Assembly: GCF_018260555.1 (NCBI RefSeq)
Contig: NZ_JAGLBB010000086.1
Coordinates: 1 to 8,134 of the forward strand
Reading direction: 5' to 3'
DNA from: Deinococcus sp.
GTDB taxonomy: Bacteria; Deinococcota; Deinococci; Deinococcales; Deinococcaceae
Length of the DNA: 8,134 nt
Of the stretch, positions 6,162 to 8,134 are shown piece by piece. A program made the translations under genes and the position numbers. Below the pieces are notes generated by a model. The model saw only the letters and a list, made by a program, of their open reading frames with translations. It ran no database searches and was not told where the DNA came from. How positions within the stretch are numbered: position 1 is the first letter of the stretch; each line of letters opens with the position of its first letter.

Positions 6162-7016
6162 ATGCCCCTGCTGCCCGTACACGTCGAGGAAACGCCCCGC
6201 TGGTGGCCCGCCGCGCGCCTGCTCCTGATTCTTTCCCTGCTGATCCTGCCAGCCGTGCTGTTACTTCCACCCGTGTTGAGGCTGCCGGTGTACTCCGTGC
6301 AGGGCGGGACCCTCACGGCGCGATCGCTGGGCGCGCGGGTCGTCATTGCGCCCGGCACGCCCGTCCAGTCGCGGGCCGTCACGCTGCGCGGCAAGGTGAT
6401 CGGCAGCGTCCTGCCGGGATACACGGTTGGCCTGTTCCGCACGCCCACCGGCCGCGCCCAGGTGTTCAGCGACGGCTCGCAGGGACACTCGGCGCTGGTG
6501 TTCGCCACCCGGCCACCCACCGTCCTGACGCCCGCCGACCCGCATGCACTGCTGCGCGCCTGGAGGGCGGGAGAGAATGGCAGCTTCCGGCCCGCCCGCG
6601 CCGCCAGACCCGACTGGACGCTGTTGCTCCTGCTGCCGCTCGTACCCATCGCTGTTCTGCTGCTCGCCCGGCCGCGCCTGGCCTACCGGCTGGACGGCGA
6701 TACCCTGACCGTCCGGACTGCCTCGACCACCCTGCGGTTCCCCCGGCACGACACCCGCGCCGCCCTGACGCACACCCCCCTGGGGACGCGGCTGTTCGGG
6801 ACCGCCGTGCCCGGTTACTACACCGGCACGTTCAGCAGCCGCGCCGGAACCGGCGGGAAGATCCAGGCCGCAGCAGGGGCCGCACGCCCGGGGCAGGCCG
6901 TAATCCTCACCCATAACGGCCGGGAGTACTACCTGACACCCACCGACCCGCAGGCGCTGATCGACTGGTTCCGCTCCGGCACGGTGCCCCCAGCCGTCCG
7001 ACCGGCCGGGCGCTGA
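6162..7016 (+). CDS. Membrane protein with two tandem TM plus PH-like (bPH) units
   Basis: A 284-residue protein if started at ATG 6162. The frame is open upstream to 6075, but that extension is low-complexity, overlaps the thrS promoter and lacks a start signal. TM1 is about residues 18-37 and TM2 about 152-169. Each is followed by a similar domain of about 95 residues (44-137 and 175-274). The halves share GDTLTVR/GGTLTAR, PGYxxGxF (85-92 and 217-224), a hydrophobic strand (ALVFAT/AVILT) and a closing xTPxDPxALxxW (122-134 and 258-269). This resembles the bacterial PH domain family bPH_5 (PF10882), a beta-sandwich without known catalytic activity, usually membrane-associated. Function is unknown and a sensing or scaffolding role would be a guess. 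It is a single gene, divergent from thrS, with no partner downstream on its strand. Confidence 0.85.
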   Translation: MPLLPVHVEETPRWWPAARLLLILSLLILPAVLLLPPVLRLPVYSVQGGTLTARSLGARVVIAPGTPVQSRAVTLRGKVIGSVLPGYTVGLFRTPTGRAQVFSDGSQGHSALVFATRPPTVLTPADPHALLRAWRAGENGSFRPARAARPDWTLLLLLPLVPIAVLLLARPRLAYRLDGDTLTVRTASTTLRFPRHDTRAALTHTPLGTRLFGTAVPGYYTGTFSSRAGTGGKIQAAAGAARPGQAVILTHNGREYYLTPTDPQALIDWFRSGTVPPAVRPAGR

Positions 7017-7042
7017 TCCGGCCCTGCTCCCTCACCACGGCA

Positions 7043-7177
7043 GCCTGCCGGGTCGGCCAGCCACCGGTGCCACTCCGGTTTGCTGCCCCAGTACGACGTG
7101 CCCGCCCAGAAGTCCGCGATGTGCGGGTACGCAGCGATCAGCAGGGACCGCAGCCCGGCCTCCAGTTCCGGCGTTAA
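7043..7177 (-). pseudogene. Broken gene fragment, possibly the N-terminal part of a GNAT acetyltransferase
   Basis: On the minus strand the 45 codons from TTA at 7177 to GGC at 7043 encode a protein-like stretch: an amphipathic LTPELEAGLRSLL helix, AYPHIADFW, SYWGSKPEWHRWL, then ADPAG. Codon use is typical of this genome and the residues look like an N-terminal acyl-acceptor region of GNAT-type enzymes. That family call is from memory of the pattern and is tentative. No start codon is available: the frame meets a stop upstream inside repeat copy B, whose edge is at 7178. Downstream the sequence turns into CRGEGAG and then runs antisense through the end of the PH-like gene. I read it as a remnant cut at both ends. 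Confidence 0.4.
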
Positions 7178-7246
7178 GTACCTTGAAGCTCACATGGCGC
7201 CATGCCGGGAAAGCGCCGGAACCTCTCCATTCCCGCTCCAACGTAC
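7178..7246 (+). repeat. Intergenic repeat, copy B
   Basis: The second copy of the 69-base block described at 3667-3735, in the same orientation and of identical length, with the shared core at 7216-7233. Its left edge touches the truncated minus-strand gene fragment at 7177. Just outside the edge, TAA here corresponds to TAG in copy A, so the conserved block may be TARGTACCT and slightly longer on the left. To the right it continues, with weaker similarity, into a hairpin at 7258-7272. Confidence 0.6.
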
Positions 7247-7257
7247 TTTCTTCTGCT

Positions 7258-7272
7258 CCGCGCTTCGCGCGG
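7258..7272. repeat. Perfect CCGCGC-TTC-GCGCGG hairpin beside repeat copy B
   Basis: A 6-bp G+C palindrome with a 3-base loop, followed on the plus strand by TTTATCT. It could serve as a weak terminator for plus-strand transcription coming from the PH-like gene, or be part of the repeat element. The matching place in copy A keeps similar bases but not a perfect stem. Confidence 0.35.
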
Positions 7273-7273
7273 T

Positions 7274-7516
7274 TTATCTACAAGTAAACGCAGTGTACTT
7301 AGAGCGTCGCGGGGCGTGACGTGCGAGGTCAGGGTCACGGACTGCGCTCCGGGTGCGGGTTGCCGGGTCCCCCGGATCGATCCCGAACAACAGCTCCCCC
7401 TCCCCCTCATCTTCCATGAATCCCATGTCCAGCAGCATGGGCCGTCCCCGCTCGAAAGCAGTGGAAACGAGCGGACGAACCCTGAGGTTGCTTTCGTTTA
7501 TCAGCGCACTGCTCAT
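7274..7516 (-). CDS. Hypothetical 80-residue protein, possibly truncated
   Basis: The frame begins at ATG 7516 and ends at TAA 7276-7274. I do not recognise the product. Residues about 23-50 are acidic and protein-like (MLLDMGFMEDEGEGELLFG), whereas the last 25 or so are basic (HAPRRSKYTAFTCR) and run into the flank of repeat copy B. The C-terminus may therefore be a junction product of an older, longer gene. In favour of expression, TACGCT sits exactly six bases before the ATG, the leaderless geometry. There is no membrane segment. It lies between the DUF805 gene and the GNAT-like fragment, both on the same strand, but shares no clear operon with either. A 10-bp inverted repeat (7443-7454 with 7468-7477, 2-base bulge) lies inside it. 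Confidence 0.35.
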   Translation of the reverse strand: MSSALINESNLRVRPLVSTAFERGRPMLLDMGFMEDEGEGELLFGIDPGDPATRTRSAVRDPDLARHAPRRSKYTAFTCR

Positions 7517-7522
7517 GCTCTC

Positions 7523-7528
7523 AGCGTA
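7523..7528 (-). promoter_or_regulatory. Leaderless-type -10 box before the 80-codon ORF
   Basis: TACGCT on the minus strand fits TANNNT and is followed by six bases (GAGAGC) and ATG at 7516. No Shine-Dalgarno is present. The box is the main reason for taking the small ORF seriously. Confidence 0.4.
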
Positions 7529-7607
7529 ACGGCGCGCGCAGTCCCGGCGGGGCGCAGGTGCGCACGGGCCGCCCCAGGTGACCGGAGGCGGCGTTCAGAG
7601 CACAGGC

Positions 7608-8048
7608 TTACCAGTTCTGCGCGGGGGTGGGGGTGCTCCCGGTCAGGCCTTTGGGGTTGGGTCCCCATTTGTTGCTGCCGGGCTCGCCGTCGAGGACCGT
7701 GAAGATGAAGATCACGAGACCGCCCAGCGGCACGAAGTTCAGCAGGTACCACCAGCCGCTCTTGCCGGTGTCGTGCAGGCGGCGCACGGCGATGGCGAGG
7801 CTGGGAATGAAGGTGGCGAGCACGTAAAGCGCGTAGATCACTGCGAAGATCAGGGTGCTGCCGGTCAGGGCGGTGCTGGGGTCCGCGGCAGCGTCGTTCT
7901 GCATGCTCATCAGGACGCCATAGAGCGGGATGGACAGCACGAACTGGATGATGCCATTGATCAGGGTGTACATCCAGTACTCACGGCGGCGGGCACGGCC
8001 CCGGAAGTTGGCGTAGTTGTTGCGGATGGCGTTGATGTAGTCGTTCAT
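7608..8048 (-). CDS. DUF805 family inner-membrane protein
   Basis: A 146-residue protein with the family's landmarks: N-terminal NFRGRARRREYW (14-25), the central AVRRLHDTGKSGWW (87-100) and the C-terminal GEPGSNKWGPNP (121-132). Probable membrane segments are at about 26-48, 64-86 and 98-118. DUF805 (PF05656, YhaH-like) proteins are widespread small membrane proteins of unknown function, and several bacteria carry multiple copies. ATG at 8048 is supported by GGGGAG at 8059-8054. It appears to be monocistronic. Behind the stop, 7517-7607 holds G+C-rich sequence but no clear terminator T tract. Confidence 0.95.
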   Translation of the reverse strand: MNDYINAIRNNYANFRGRARRREYWMYTLINGIIQFVLSIPLYGVLMSMQNDAAADPSTALTGSTLIFAVIYALYVLATFIPSLAIAVRRLHDTGKSGWWYLLNFVPLGGLVIFIFTVLDGEPGSNKWGPNPKGLTGSTPTPAQNW

Positions 8049-8073
8049 GGTGTCTCCCCTGACCGCCTGACAG

Positions 8074-8079
8074 ATTTTA
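8074..8079 (-). promoter_or_regulatory. Candidate -10 box of the DUF805 gene
   Basis: TAAAAT lies in an A+T-rich patch 25 bases before the ATG, in otherwise G+C-rich sequence. This gives a short leader that contains the Shine-Dalgarno at 8059-8054. No convincing -35 hexamer is seen at 16-18 bases. Confidence 0.4.
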
Positions 8080-8134
8080 TGAGATGAAGTGAAAACTGAC
8101 GTGCCAGCCGTTCTTGAGTGCTTCCAACGAGGAC

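Overview
The window looks like chromosomal DNA from a Deinococcus-type bacterium. The base composition is strongly G+C-rich, and long shadow frames lie opposite nearly every real gene. Several genes start 6-7 bases after a TANNNT -10 box, which is the leaderless-mRNA arrangement known to be abundant in Deinococcus. The protein set (SbcC, a membrane PIN/TRAM protein, a DsbA-like thiol oxidoreductase with a long N-terminal region, ThrS, a DUF805 protein) fits that genus. The species cannot be named from sequence reading alone.

Layout. (1) 1-657, +: C-terminal end of the DNA-repair nuclease subunit SbcC, cut by the window edge. (2) 734-1771, -: membrane-anchored PIN/TRAM protein convergent with sbcC, with a terminator between them. 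(3) 1772-2120: mostly unassigned, with one weak 62-codon minus-strand frame. (4) 2121-2465, -: a complete tRNA unit of promoter, tRNA-Cys(GCA), tRNA-Val(GAC) and intrinsic terminator. (5) 2623-3666, +: secreted DsbA-like protein read from a leaderless-type promoter. (6) 3667-3935: intergenic repeat copy A and a large hairpin just behind thrS. (7) 3936-6107, -: thrS with a leader of about 210 nt that contains a possible 33-codon leader ORF and competing hairpins. (8) 6150-7016, +: a membrane protein built from two copies of a TM-plus-PH-like unit, divergent from thrS. (9) 7017-7607: an apparently decayed region with a gene fragment that may be from a GNAT acetyltransferase, repeat copy B beside it, and an 80-codon ORF with a leaderless-type -10 box. 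(10) 7608-8079, -: DUF805 membrane protein. 8080-8134 shows nothing I can assign.

Most genes are single transcription units, convergent or divergent, rather than one operon, so no multi-gene pathway is evident. The parts most worth a second look are the thrS leader, the two-copy intergenic repeat whose edge meets a stop codon in one place and a broken gene in the other, and the internal duplication in the PH-like protein. I did not find a convincing new defence or mobile system.
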